Source of the DNA: an uncultured Eubacteriales bacterium
GTDB lineage: Bacteria; Bacillota; Clostridia; UMGS1883
Reading direction: 5' to 3'
NCBI GenBank assembly: GCA_905195005.1
Contig: CAJJUC010000012.1
Span: 1 to 26,986, forward strand
DNA: 26,986 nt
The notes below the pieces were generated by a model. The model worked only from the letters and a program-made list of their open reading frames with translations, searched no databases and had not been told where the DNA came from. Below are positions 1-8,081 of this stretch, piece after piece; position 1 is the stretch's first letter; each line of letters starts with the position of its first letter. Made by a program: the position numbers and the translations under genes.

Positions 1-27
1 AATATTTATAAAATTTACAAATTGTTA

Positions 28-56
28 ATGACATTGCCTGCAAAAAGATGTATAAT
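28..56 (+). promoter_or_regulatory. Sigma-A-type promoter of the ABC operon
   Basis: A -35-like ATGACA at 28-33 is followed by a 17-base spacer and a perfect TATAAT at 51-56. The surrounding sequence is AT-rich. Transcription would start near 62-65, leaving a leader of about 40 bases before the ATG at 106. The leader carries a Shine-Dalgarno GGAGGT at 91-96. The call rests on match to the vegetative consensus and on position only. Confidence 0.7.
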
Positions 57-105
57 AAAAGCTGCGCAACTAAAGTATATTTGCTGTTTGGGAGGTATTG
101 AAAAT

Positions 106-1200
106 ATGATGGAGGAAAACAATGCTGTCGAAATTTGCGGCTTGTCCAAAAGTTACGGCGGCAACAAAGCGCTTGATAATATTTCATTCAGCGTCAGGCG
201 CGGAGAAATCATGGGCTTTCTCGGGCCGAACGGCGCCGGGAAAAGCACAACGATGAACATTCTGACGGGCTGCATAAGCGCAAGTCAGGGAAGCGTGACG
301 GTGTGCGGATGCGATGTTTTGGAAAATCCGAAAATCGTTAAAGGCAAAATCGGGTATCTTCCCGAGCAGCCGCCGCTGTACTTTGACATGACGGTTTATG
401 AATATTTATCGTTCGTGTACGACCTGAAAAAGGTTAAAAACGACAAAAAGGCGCACATTGAGCACGTTATGGAGCTTGTTCAAATAAGCGACATGCAGGG
501 CAGAATGATAAAAAACCTGTCAAAGGGCTACAAGCAGAGAGTTGGTTTGGCACAGGCGCTTATCGGCGACCCCGAGGTTTTGGTGCTTGACGAGCCGACC
601 GTTGGGCTTGACCCGAAGCAGATTGTTGAAATCAGAAACGTGATAAAGGCAATCGGCAAGGAGCGCACAATTATCCTCAGTACGCACATATTGCAGGAGG
701 TCAGCGCAGTGTGCGACAGAGTTACGATTATTGCACACGGAAGAATTGTTGCCGAAAACACTATTGAGGGGCTTGAGGAGCTTGCCGGCGGCAAGGACAA
801 GTTCAGAGTGCGCGTTCTCGGCGGAAAGGCAGACGCAAGAAGCGTTATCGAAGCCGTTCCGAACGTTGTTTCCGTTGTGAACGAGCCGCAGGCTGAAAGC
901 GGCACGGCGGAATTTGTTGTGACGCAGGAGAGCGGAAGCGACATACGCAAAGACCTGTTTGACGCACTCAGCCGCGCCGGAATGCCGATTTACGGACTTA
1001 GCCCGGCAGGACTTACGCTTGAAGAAATATTCATCAAGCTGACATCGCAGCCGGTTATCCCCGAAACGCCGGCAGAAACGGAGCAGGATTCCGCGGAGGC
1101 TTCCGATGCGGAAATGTCCTCTGCCGAAGAAATTACTGAAACCGCGGACAATGAAGCTGCGGAGGAAACGGAGGGACTCGGCGATGAGCGCGATATTTAA
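106..1200 (+). CDS. ABC transporter ATP-binding protein, GldA-like
   Basis: This is the ATPase of a four-gene ABC-2 export-type system and acts on the cytoplasmic face of the membrane. Walker A GPNGAGKST is at residues 40-48, the signature LSKGY near 138-142 and the Walker B VLVLDEP near 158-164, followed by a D-loop and the switch histidine in STHIL. The ATG at 106 is chosen because GGAGGT lies 9 bases upstream. An upstream in-frame TTG at 22 lies before the promoter and would add 28 unlikely residues. After the usual C-terminal accessory domain comes a roughly 50-residue tail very rich in Glu, Ala, Thr and Ser, absent from typical GldA-like ATPases and probably disordered. The 3' end overlaps the permease gene by 17 bases. 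The substrate is unknown. Confidence 0.9.
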   Translation: MMEENNAVEICGLSKSYGGNKALDNISFSVRRGEIMGFLGPNGAGKSTTMNILTGCISASQGSVTVCGCDVLENPKIVKGKIGYLPEQPPLYFDMTVYEYLSFVYDLKKVKNDKKAHIEHVMELVQISDMQGRMIKNLSKGYKQRVGLAQALIGDPEVLVLDEPTVGLDPKQIVEIRNVIKAIGKERTIILSTHILQEVSAVCDRVTIIAHGRIVAENTIEGLEELAGGKDKFRVRVLGGKADARSVIEAVPNVVSVVNEPQAESGTAEFVVTQESGSDIRKDLFDALSRAGMPIYGLSPAGLTLEEIFIKLTSQPVIPETPAETEQDSAEASDAEMSSAEEITETADNEAAEETEGLGDERDI

Positions 1201-1888
1201 AAAGGAATTTAAAAACTACTTTATGTCACCCGTCGGATACATATTTGCCGGTGTGTTCATGTTCTTTGCGGCGATGTTTTTTTCAAGCGGCGTTCTGCGT
1301 TCGCAGCAGGCGGACATTTCGCTGATGTTTTCAAATATAAACGTCATTTATCTTCTGCTTGCGTCGCTGCTTACAATGCGGCTGCTTGCGGAGGAAAAAA
1401 ACAAAAAGACCGATCAGCTGCTTTTAACCTCGCCCGTCAGCATAACGGAAATTGTGCTCGGCAAGTATTTTGCGGCAATGGCATTTTTCGGGGTTACGAT
1501 TATTTTGTCGTTCATCTTCCCGGCGATTATGTTCAAATTCGGTCAGCCCGCGCTGAGCGAGGTTATCGGTTCATACCTCGGATTCATTCTCCTTTGGGGA
1601 GCATTTATCGCAATCGGGCTTTTCATTTCTTCACTGACGGAAAGCCAGATGATTGCCGGCGTGTTCACATTTGCAAGCCTGCTTCTCATCTACTTTATTA
1701 ACTGGTTTGAATCGAGCGCGAAAAATGAAATTGCAAGGAAAATACTCGGTTGGTTTTCGCTTCTCAGCCGTTACAACGAATTTCAGGACGGAATACTGAA
1801 TGTTCAGGGAATTATTTACTATCTGAGCTTCATATTTGTTTTCCTTTTCCTGACGGTTCGCGTTATCGACAAGAGAAGATATAGCTGA
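1184..1888 (+). CDS. ABC-2 type permease, GldF-like
   Basis: This is the membrane subunit paired with the upstream ATPase. The 234-residue protein starts MSAIFKKEFKNYF, the usual beginning of the GldF/ABC-2 permease family, in which an amphipathic N-terminus precedes six membrane segments. Hydrophobic stretches are visible at about residues 15-35, 48-65, 100-125, 135-160, 165-185 and 208-228. The conserved EEKNKKTDQLLLTSP segment in the first cytoplasmic loop is typical. The ATG at 1184 lies inside the end of the ATPase gene (17-base overlap) with GAGGG 8 bases upstream. A longer in-frame start at 1106 would give a Lys/Arg-rich leader read from the acidic tail codons of the ATPase and is rejected. 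The substrate is not inferable. Confidence 0.9.
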   Translation: MSAIFKKEFKNYFMSPVGYIFAGVFMFFAAMFFSSGVLRSQQADISLMFSNINVIYLLLASLLTMRLLAEEKNKKTDQLLLTSPVSITEIVLGKYFAAMAFFGVTIILSFIFPAIMFKFGQPALSEVIGSYLGFILLWGAFIAIGLFISSLTESQMIAGVFTFASLLLIYFINWFESSAKNEIARKILGWFSLLSRYNEFQDGILNVQGIIYYLSFIFVFLFLTVRVIDKRRYS

Positions 1889-1902
1889 GGAGGGAAAACG
1901 AA

Positions 1903-3312
1903 ATGAAAAAAATAAAGCTTAAAATGAGCGTGATGAGCGCGCTTATCACGGCGGTTGTGCTTGTGTGCGTGCTTGTTGTGAACGGACTTATTTCCGTTGT
2001 GACGGAAAAGCATCCGCTGAAAATAGATCTGACAAAGGACAAGGTTTACGAATTTTCGCAGCGCACAAAAGAGGTTATGAAAAACCTTGACGCCGAGATT
2101 AAGGCATACGCTTTGATTCCCGAGGGGACTGACAGCGAATATGTTGATTATATAAAGCAGTATCTCGGAAAATACAAGGCGCTCAGTTCAAAATTCAAGG
2201 TTGAATATGTTGACCCGTACTCAAACCCGACATTTATGACAAAATACAATGACGGTGAAACGCAGGCTTCGGCAGGTTCGGTTATTCTGACGGTGGGCGA
2301 TGATTTTAAAATTGTTCCCTTTGATCAGATTTACAATCAGAACAGCTACACCGGAAGCGTTGAAATTGACATGGAGCGCAAGGTTACAAATGCAATCATG
2401 AAGCTCACGGGGCAGCTTTCCGGCGTTAAGGCATATTTTCTGAGCGGTCACGGCGAATATGAGGGAACGAATCTTAAATCGCTTCTTGAGGACGAGGGGT
2501 ATACAACGGGCAGTGTGAATCTTTCCGTTGAAGCAATTCCCGATGACGCTTCCGTTCTGTTCAGTCTTGCTCCGCAGTCCGACTGGACGGCGGAAGAACG
2601 CGACGCAATCGACAAATTCATGGACAAGGGCGGCAAGCTTGTTCTTGCGGCAAACCCCGGAATGAAGCCTGCCGAAAGGCTTGACGGCTATCTTGCGGAA
2701 TGGGGACTTAAGCTCGATTACGATTATGTTATCGAGGGAGATAACTCAAAGGCGCTTTCCTCAGGCAACGGACTTCCCGTTCCGGCGCCGCAGCTTTCAG
2801 ACCATGCAATAAACAAAAAGATTGCCGAATCGGACAGCGTGTTTGTTTCACCGGCATCGATGAGCATTTCCAAAATCAAAAGTGCAAATTCCGCAACCGT
2901 TTCCGAGCTTTTAACTACGTCCGACAAATCGTACGGAAAGGTTAACCTCGAGTCGAACAGCATTGAAAAGGAGGACGGCGATATAGACGGACCTCTCAGC
3001 GTTGCGTCAATCTCGGAGAAAACGGGGGATAAAACATCATCGGTAGTCGTTATCGGTTCCCTTTCGGCGCTTGAATCGAACGGAATACTCAGTGAGGGAG
3101 CTTACCTCAACGGCGATTTCGTTCTCAACACCGTAAATTACCTTTGCGGCTCAAACGAGGATCTCGGCATCCGCGCAAAGCAGGTCAGCGCCGAACAGAT
3201 GACGATGACAGAGCAGCAGATTGCAGTTTGTATGCTCGTGCTTCAGATTATTGTTCCGATTGTTATAATTCTTATCGGTCTGTTTGTATGGCTCAAGAGG
3301 AGAAATAAATAA
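1903..3312 (+). CDS. GldG-like ABC transporter auxiliary protein
   Basis: The 469-residue protein has an N-terminal membrane anchor (about residues 9-30), a large extracytoplasmic region and a C-terminal membrane segment (about 442-465) ending in a positive RRNK tail. This is the layout of the GldG/ABC_transp_aux family that accompanies GldA and GldF. The middle contains the family feature YFLSGHGEYEG followed by a receptor-like fold. In Bacteroidetes GldAFG supports gliding. In Firmicutes homologues the role is not established, and nothing here indicates motility. The ATG at 1903 has a strong GAGGAGGG site about 9 bases upstream. The stop codon overlaps the next start by one base. The family call is firm; the function is inferred only from context. 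Confidence 0.85.
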   Translation: MKKIKLKMSVMSALITAVVLVCVLVVNGLISVVTEKHPLKIDLTKDKVYEFSQRTKEVMKNLDAEIKAYALIPEGTDSEYVDYIKQYLGKYKALSSKFKVEYVDPYSNPTFMTKYNDGETQASAGSVILTVGDDFKIVPFDQIYNQNSYTGSVEIDMERKVTNAIMKLTGQLSGVKAYFLSGHGEYEGTNLKSLLEDEGYTTGSVNLSVEAIPDDASVLFSLAPQSDWTAEERDAIDKFMDKGGKLVLAANPGMKPAERLDGYLAEWGLKLDYDYVIEGDNSKALSSGNGLPVPAPQLSDHAINKKIAESDSVFVSPASMSISKIKSANSATVSELLTTSDKSYGKVNLESNSIEKEDGDIDGPLSVASISEKTGDKTSSVVVIGSLSALESNGILSEGAYLNGDFVLNTVNYLCGSNEDLGIRAKQVSAEQMTMTEQQIAVCMLVLQIIVPIVIILIGLFVWLKRRNK

Positions 3313-4682
3313 TGAAAAAAAGCATAAGAGCATTGATTATTGCCGTGCTTGTGCTTTGCCTGCTCTGCGGAGCATATGTTATTGCGGACAAGTGGAAGCC
3401 GAAGGAAAGTAAAAAGGACGAAACCGAGACGCAGACGGCAAAAACGGTTTATATAATCAAGGAAAAAACAGAGAATATTGCTTCCGTTGACATTGCGGAC
3501 GGCGACACGCGCTATACGCTTGTGAACGGTGAAAAGGTGAGCATTGACGGCTACTCCAGCGCGGTTTTGTCGCAGGGGAAGCTTGACAGCGCAATATCGG
3601 CGTACTCCACGATAAGCGCTTCGCGCAAAATTAAAGAGGGGGATAATTCCCTTGCCGATTACGGGCTTGACAATCCGAGCCGCAGCGTTACGGTTCATCT
3701 TAAGGACGGCAGCGCCAAAACGATCTTATTCGGTGCAAGCGCTGCAATTGACAACGAGATCTATGTTTCTGAAAAAGAAAGCGGCGCAATATACACACTT
3801 TCATCCTATTCGGCAGATTCGCTGATGCCAAGCCCCGAAAGCTTCCGCGATTTGACTGTCTGCACAATCGACAACACATCGATAAAAGCATTTTCAATCA
3901 AAAAAGGCAGTGCTGAGACGCTTCGGATTGAAAAATCCGAGGAGGAAAAGGACAAGGATGACCCCTCGGCACAGATTCAGGATTATAACATGACATATCC
4001 TTATGCGGTAAAGGCCTCCTCCGACAAGGTGAGTGCACTGATTGAAAAGCTCGGTGCAATCACGGCGACCGATATTTCCGAGGAAAATCCGGCGGATCTT
4101 TCAAAATACGGATTGCAGAGCCCGTACGTTATAACCGTGACGGACGGTGAGGGCGAGCACGTTATAAAGCTTGGCGCAAAGAATGGCAGCGATGTTTACA
4201 TGATGAGCGGAAGCCTGCCGGTTGTTTACAGCGCGCCGTGTGATTTTTACGACATTGTGACCTCCGCGGCGGCATCCGATTATGTTGACAGATTTATTCA
4301 CATTTTCAACATTGACACGATTAAGGAAATTGAATTTACCGAGGGCGGAGAAACGCATAAGCTTTCCGTTAAGGGCGACACTTCAAAAGAGGGCAAATGC
4401 GATTACAAGCTTGACGGTAAAAAGCTTGATGAAAGCACATTCAAAAAGCTGTATCAGTCGATAATCGGAATCACGTTTACCGACACGGCAGAAGCCTCAC
4501 CGTCGGGCAGTCCGACAGCAACCGTGAAGTTCAAATTCAAGAACAAAAAGGAAAAGACATTTTCCTATTATACAATTGATGAGCGATATTCTTTCGCCGT
4601 GTCCGACAGCGGACTCGGCTGCAAGACGCTTACAAAGAATCTGACAGCGGTTACCGAAGCAATCAGGGAAGCAGCAAAATAA
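3312..4682 (+). CDS. DUF4340-like membrane-anchored protein
   Basis: The 456-residue protein has a single N-terminal membrane segment (about residues 7-25) and a large extracytoplasmic part. Two related units can be seen: residues about 116-150 with YGLDNPSRSVTVHLKDG and about 260-295 with YGLQSPYVITVTDGEG. Both begin with a Tyr-Gly-Leu-x-x-Pro segment followed by a beta strand and a lysine-rich turn, as in DUF4340 proteins, which are commonly encoded beside GldG-like genes. Its ATG shares one base with the gldG-like stop and has GAGGAG about 10 bases upstream, so translation is probably coupled. The protein is probably a partner of the ABC complex on the outer face of the membrane. The molecular function is unknown. 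Confidence 0.8.
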   Translation: MKKSIRALIIAVLVLCLLCGAYVIADKWKPKESKKDETETQTAKTVYIIKEKTENIASVDIADGDTRYTLVNGEKVSIDGYSSAVLSQGKLDSAISAYSTISASRKIKEGDNSLADYGLDNPSRSVTVHLKDGSAKTILFGASAAIDNEIYVSEKESGAIYTLSSYSADSLMPSPESFRDLTVCTIDNTSIKAFSIKKGSAETLRIEKSEEEKDKDDPSAQIQDYNMTYPYAVKASSDKVSALIEKLGAITATDISEENPADLSKYGLQSPYVITVTDGEGEHVIKLGAKNGSDVYMMSGSLPVVYSAPCDFYDIVTSAAASDYVDRFIHIFNIDTIKEIEFTEGGETHKLSVKGDTSKEGKCDYKLDGKKLDESTFKKLYQSIIGITFTDTAEASPSGSPTATVKFKFKNKKEKTFSYYTIDERYSFAVSDSGLGCKTLTKNLTAVTEAIREAAK

Positions 4683-4685
4683 AGA

Positions 4686-5261
4686 GGCTGTGGCTAAAGT
4701 CACAACCCGATAAGGAAGTATTGGTTTTGAAAGCCGTTCTTTAAGTTTATACTTCGTAAACAGGCAGCCGTATACGTCAGTATTACGACTGCCTGTTTAC
4801 TTGTCTAAATCTTAAATTCCGACCTTCAAAACTGCTTTGCACCCTGTAAACAATATTTTTTGATGAAGTTCAAGGCAAAAAAGCGAGTAATCCTGTCGGA
4901 TTTCGAGCCTTTTTTAACGCTGAAATTCGCAAAAAAGATGTTTAGGCATAACAGATTCGAACTCCATGCGGTTCAAAAAGGCAAATTTATCGCAATAATG
5001 CGTTAAATTGCTCGTTAATAGACAAACTATTAACTGCGCTTTTGCCTTTTCTTGCAAGAAATTTGCTCTTTTTGAACTCACAGACCCAATGCGCCGAAAA
5101 ATTTTTGTTCAGATGTTCTTGCAGGGTGAAGCAAGGCTTATCGCCTTGCAAGTCCCGAAAGAACGGCTGAGCGGAAATTTAACAAGCATTGGGCGCATAT
5201 GTTCGAATCCGTTATGCCTGGCAGGGCAATACTTCCTTACCGGGCTGTGGCTAAAGTCACA
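4686..5261. repeat. MITE-like non-coding element with nested inverted repeats
   Basis: This fills most of the gene-free stretch between the ABC operon and tatD. The same 19-bp sequence (GGCTGTGGCTAAAGTCACA) occurs at 4686-4704 and 5243-5261 as a direct repeat. Just inside, an 18-bp inverted repeat with one mismatch pairs 4706-4723 with 5227-5244. Further inside, 4944-4961 pairs with 5202-5219 (18 bp, one mismatch), 4971-4988 pairs with 5059-5077 (one bulge), and 5014-5021 pairs perfectly with 5027-5034. A 7-bp perfect hairpin is at 5131-5149. No credible gene is present. The 96-codon frame at 5008-5298 crosses the repeat arms and ends in the terminator stem. A mobile miniature element or a structured RNA are the two options. 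Confidence 0.6.
4756..4800. repeat. Strong 12-bp hairpin downstream of the ABC operon
   Basis: GTAAACAGGCAG at 4756-4767 is the exact reverse complement of 4789-4800. Beyond one mismatch, a further CGTA/TACG pairing extends the stem inward. It lies 74 bases after the DUF4340-like stop, inside the MITE-like element. No T-run follows on either side, so an intrinsic terminator is not well supported. It may protect the 3' end of the ABC mRNA, or it may simply be part of the element. Confidence 0.5.
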
Positions 5262-5285
5262 GAACGCAAGAAAAGGAGAAAAAGC

Positions 5286-5327
5286 AGAGGCTGTTTAAAA
5301 AGTCAATTGACTTTTTAAACAGCCTCT
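5286..5327. terminator. Bidirectional rho-independent terminator
   Basis: A 42-bp perfect palindrome (arms 5286-5306 and 5307-5327) begins AGAGGCTGTTTAAAAAGTC. It is followed by a T-run on the plus strand (5327-5331) and, read on the minus strand, by another T-run (5283 downward). It sits between the convergent ABC operon and tatD, whose stop codon is only a few bases away at 5333. It can therefore end transcription from both directions. Confidence 0.85.
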
Positions 5328-5332
5328 TTTTG

Positions 5333-6097
5333 TTATATTATTTTAAAGAATCGGAGGGCATTTTCACAGGTTATTTCTGTTGCCTGTTCAAGTGTTATCC
5401 CCTTTATTTCCGCAATTTTTCTTGCCACCTCAACCATATAAAGGCTGTTGTTCCGCTTGCCGCGGTACGGCACGGGTGCAAGATAGGGAGAATCGGTTTC
5501 CGTCAGAATATTTTCAATCGGAATATAACGGACGGCTTCAACCGCGCGGACATTGTTCTTAAAGGTCAGCGTACCGCCGAATGCAATCATAAATCCCATA
5601 TTAAGCAGGATTTTTACCGTTTCAACGCTGCCGCCGAAGCAGTGCATCACCGCACCGCCGCCCTTATACTCGCTTTTTAGAATATCAAGGCAGTCGCCCG
5701 TTGCATCGCGGCAGTGAATGATAATCGGCAGCTGCATTTCATCCGCAAGCGCTATCTGGCGTGCAAATGCTTCACGCTGCAAGGTGCGCGGCGCATTTTC
5801 ATAATGATAATCAAGCCCGATTTCACCGATTGCCATAACCTTTTCATGCGTGGCAAGACGCTTTATTTTGTCAAGCTCATCGTTTCCGTATCTTCCGATA
5901 TGCCCGGGATGAATCCCTGCCGCCGCATATATAAAATCATATTTTTCCGCGAGCGCAATGCTCTTCTCCGTTGTTTCGGCATCGCATCCGGGGTTTAATA
6001 TATAACCGACGCCGCCGCTTTTCATGGAGGACAGCAGCTCATCGCGGTCGTCAGAAAACCGATCGTCGTAATAATGTGCGTGAGTGTCGAAAAGCAT
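5333..6097 (-). CDS. tatD: TatD family metal-dependent hydrolase / DNase
   Basis: TatD proteins are cytoplasmic metal-dependent nucleases of the amidohydrolase fold. E. coli TatD is a 3'-5' exonuclease linked to repair. The 254-residue protein has the expected ligands: H6 and H8 in THAHYYD, E92 in GEIGLDYH, H128 in IIHCRDA, H152 in MHCFGG and D202 in TETDSPYLAP. The length is normal for the family. The ATG overlaps the metG stop by one base (TGATG), so it is probably translated by coupling. A tatD gene just after metG is a common Firmicutes arrangement. It is the last gene of the long minus-strand run and ends at the palindromic terminator. Confidence 0.93.
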   Translation of the reverse strand: MLFDTHAHYYDDRFSDDRDELLSSMKSGGVGYILNPGCDAETTEKSIALAEKYDFIYAAAGIHPGHIGRYGNDELDKIKRLATHEKVMAIGEIGLDYHYENAPRTLQREAFARQIALADEMQLPIIIHCRDATGDCLDILKSEYKGGGAVMHCFGGSVETVKILLNMGFMIAFGGTLTFKNNVRAVEAVRYIPIENILTETDSPYLAPVPYRGKRNNSLYMVEVARKIAEIKGITLEQATEITCENALRFFKII

Positions 6098-8022
6098 CAG
6101 CGAACTTCACTTCCGATTGCAATTTCCCCGTCGGGATTCACAATTTTAAGATTTCCGTTTTCATCGGAGGCGCACAGAATCATGCCGAAGCTTTCTTCTC
6201 CGCAAAGCTTAACGCTTTTAAGATTGGCAACAACGACAACCTTTTTGCCGATAAGCTCATCAGGCTCGTAATACTGCGCTATTCCGCTGACAACCTGGCG
6301 TTTTTCGTACCCGAGGTCAAGCTGAAGCTTCAAAAGCTTTTTTGCCTTTTTTATCTTTTCGCACGCAATGACCTTTGCCACGCGCAGCTCCGTGCGTGCA
6401 AAGTCGTCAATGGTGATTTCCTCCTTCGGCTCGGGCTTCGGTATTTCCTGCGGCGCATTTTTTCCAGTTTCCGCTTCAAGAGCTGCAAGCTCTGCCTCAA
6501 CATCTATTCTGGGGAAAAGCACCTCGCCCTTTTTCACTGTAAACGATTTCTGCGCGCCCCACGTTTTTGAGCTGTGCCAGCCGCGGCTTTCCGCGCCGAT
6601 TTGTTCAAGGATTTTCGGGGTTGTGCGCGTCATAACCGGTGCAATAAGCTCCGCCGCAATGCGGATTGCTTCGCAAAGGTTATAAAGCACTGTTTCAAGT
6701 CTTGGTTTCTTTGCCTCGTCCTTGGCAAGCGCCCAGGGCATTGTTTCGTCAATATATTTATTCGTTCTCCCGATAAGCTTCCATATTTCGGCGAGCGCAT
6801 TGGAGAACTGGAATTCGTCCATAAGCTTTTCAACCGTGTGCGGCGTGCTTTCCGCAAGGGCTTTCAGCTCGGAATCAACCTCTTCGGTTACTCCCCTGTC
6901 GCAAACGGTTCCGCCGAAATATTTGTCAGCCATGCTGACAGTGCGGCTCACAAGGTTGCCGAGGTCGTTTGCAAGGTCGGAATTGATTCTGTTAATCAGC
7001 GCTTCGTTATTAAACGTTCCGTCAGCGCCAAAAGGCATTTCGCGCATCAGGAAGTAACGCACCGCGTCAACGCCGTACTTTTCGATAAGGCGGACGGGGT
7101 CAACAACGTTTCCCTTGGATTTGCTCATTTTTCCGCCGTCAAGCAAAAGCCAGCCGTGACCGTAAACCTGTTTCGGGAGCGGCAAATCAAGCGCCATAAG
7201 GATTGCCGGCCATATGATTGAATGGAAGCGCACAATCTCCTTGCCTACAAAGTGGACATCCGCAGGCCAGTACTTTTCCAGGTCGTGATACTTGTCGTTT
7301 TCAAAGCCCAGGGCAGTCATATAGTTGAAGAGGGCATCGATCCACACATAGACCACATGATTTGGGTCGAACGGAACGGGAATTCCCCAGTCAAAGCTTG
7401 TGCGCGACACACACAGATCATCCAGCCCCGGAATGAGGAAGTTATTGAGCATTTCGTTCTGACGAATTGACGGCTGCAAAAAGTCGGGATTGTTGCGGAT
7501 AAGGTCAATCAGCTTATCCTGATATTTTGAAAGACGGAAGAAATAGCTTTCCTCCTTCATTTTTTCAACGGGTCTGCCGCAGTCGGGGCATTTTCCATCC
7601 TTAAGCTGAACCTCTGTCCAGAAGCTTTCGCACGGGGTGCAGTACCAACCCTCGTACTCGCTTTTATAAATATCACCCTGCTCATAAAGCTTTGTGAAAA
7701 TTTTCTGAACGGCTTTAACATGCATTTCGTCCGTTGTGCGGATAAAGCGGTCGTTGCTTATATCCATCATCTTCCACAGCTCGCGGATTCCCGAAACGAT
7801 TCCGTCAACATACTGCTGCGGCGTTACGCCCTTTTCTTCGGCAATGCGCTGAATTTTCTGCCCGTGCTCGTCCGTGCCGGTAAGAAACATAACGTCATAA
7901 CCCTGCGCCCTTTTGTAGCGCGCAATCGTGTCTGCCGCAACAGTGCAGTAAGAATGACCTATATGCAGCTTATCGCTCGGATAATATATAGGCGTTGTGA
8001 TATAAAACTTTTCCTTTGCCAT
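6097..8022 (-). CDS. metG: Methionine-tRNA ligase
   Basis: This enzyme charges initiator and elongator tRNA-Met with methionine. The 641-residue protein carries HIGH at residues 20-23, a zinc knuckle with Cys pairs 128/131 and 145/148, and KMSKS at about 298-302. A C-terminal EMAP/Trbp111-type tRNA-binding domain (about the last 105 residues) begins near ITIDDFARTELRVAKV. The start MAKEKFYITTP (ATG at 8022) fits the family. The reading frame extends upstream to 8085, but that would overlap the rluD-type stop and add residues unlike any MetG. A site AAAGGA lies about 12 bases upstream of the chosen ATG. Another ATG at 8034 sits too close to that site. Confidence 0.95.
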   Translation of the reverse strand: MAKEKFYITTPIYYPSDKLHIGHSYCTVAADTIARYKRAQGYDVMFLTGTDEHGQKIQRIAEEKGVTPQQYVDGIVSGIRELWKMMDISNDRFIRTTDEMHVKAVQKIFTKLYEQGDIYKSEYEGWYCTPCESFWTEVQLKDGKCPDCGRPVEKMKEESYFFRLSKYQDKLIDLIRNNPDFLQPSIRQNEMLNNFLIPGLDDLCVSRTSFDWGIPVPFDPNHVVYVWIDALFNYMTALGFENDKYHDLEKYWPADVHFVGKEIVRFHSIIWPAILMALDLPLPKQVYGHGWLLLDGGKMSKSKGNVVDPVRLIEKYGVDAVRYFLMREMPFGADGTFNNEALINRINSDLANDLGNLVSRTVSMADKYFGGTVCDRGVTEEVDSELKALAESTPHTVEKLMDEFQFSNALAEIWKLIGRTNKYIDETMPWALAKDEAKKPRLETVLYNLCEAIRIAAELIAPVMTRTTPKILEQIGAESRGWHSSKTWGAQKSFTVKKGEVLFPRIDVEAELAALEAETGKNAPQEIPKPEPKEEITIDDFARTELRVAKVIACEKIKKAKKLLKLQLDLGYEKRQVVSGIAQYYEPDELIGKKVVVVANLKSVKLCGEESFGMILCASDENGNLKIVNPDGEIAIGSEVR

Positions 8023-8081
8023 ACTTAAAACCATTCCTTTCAGCTCCGAAAATATATGCGCAATTCGCGCATAACTTCGGT

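Noticed and set aside
1106..1183. Permease start at 1106
   Set aside because: The extra 26 residues are Lys/Arg-rich and read from the acidic tail codons of the ATPase in another frame. The ATG at 1184 has a site at the right distance and a family-typical N-terminus.
5008..5298. 96-codon open frame in the gap before tatD
   Set aside because: It crosses the arms of the nested inverted repeats and runs into the terminator palindrome, has no clear Shine-Dalgarno site and resembles no family. It is explained by the repeat element.
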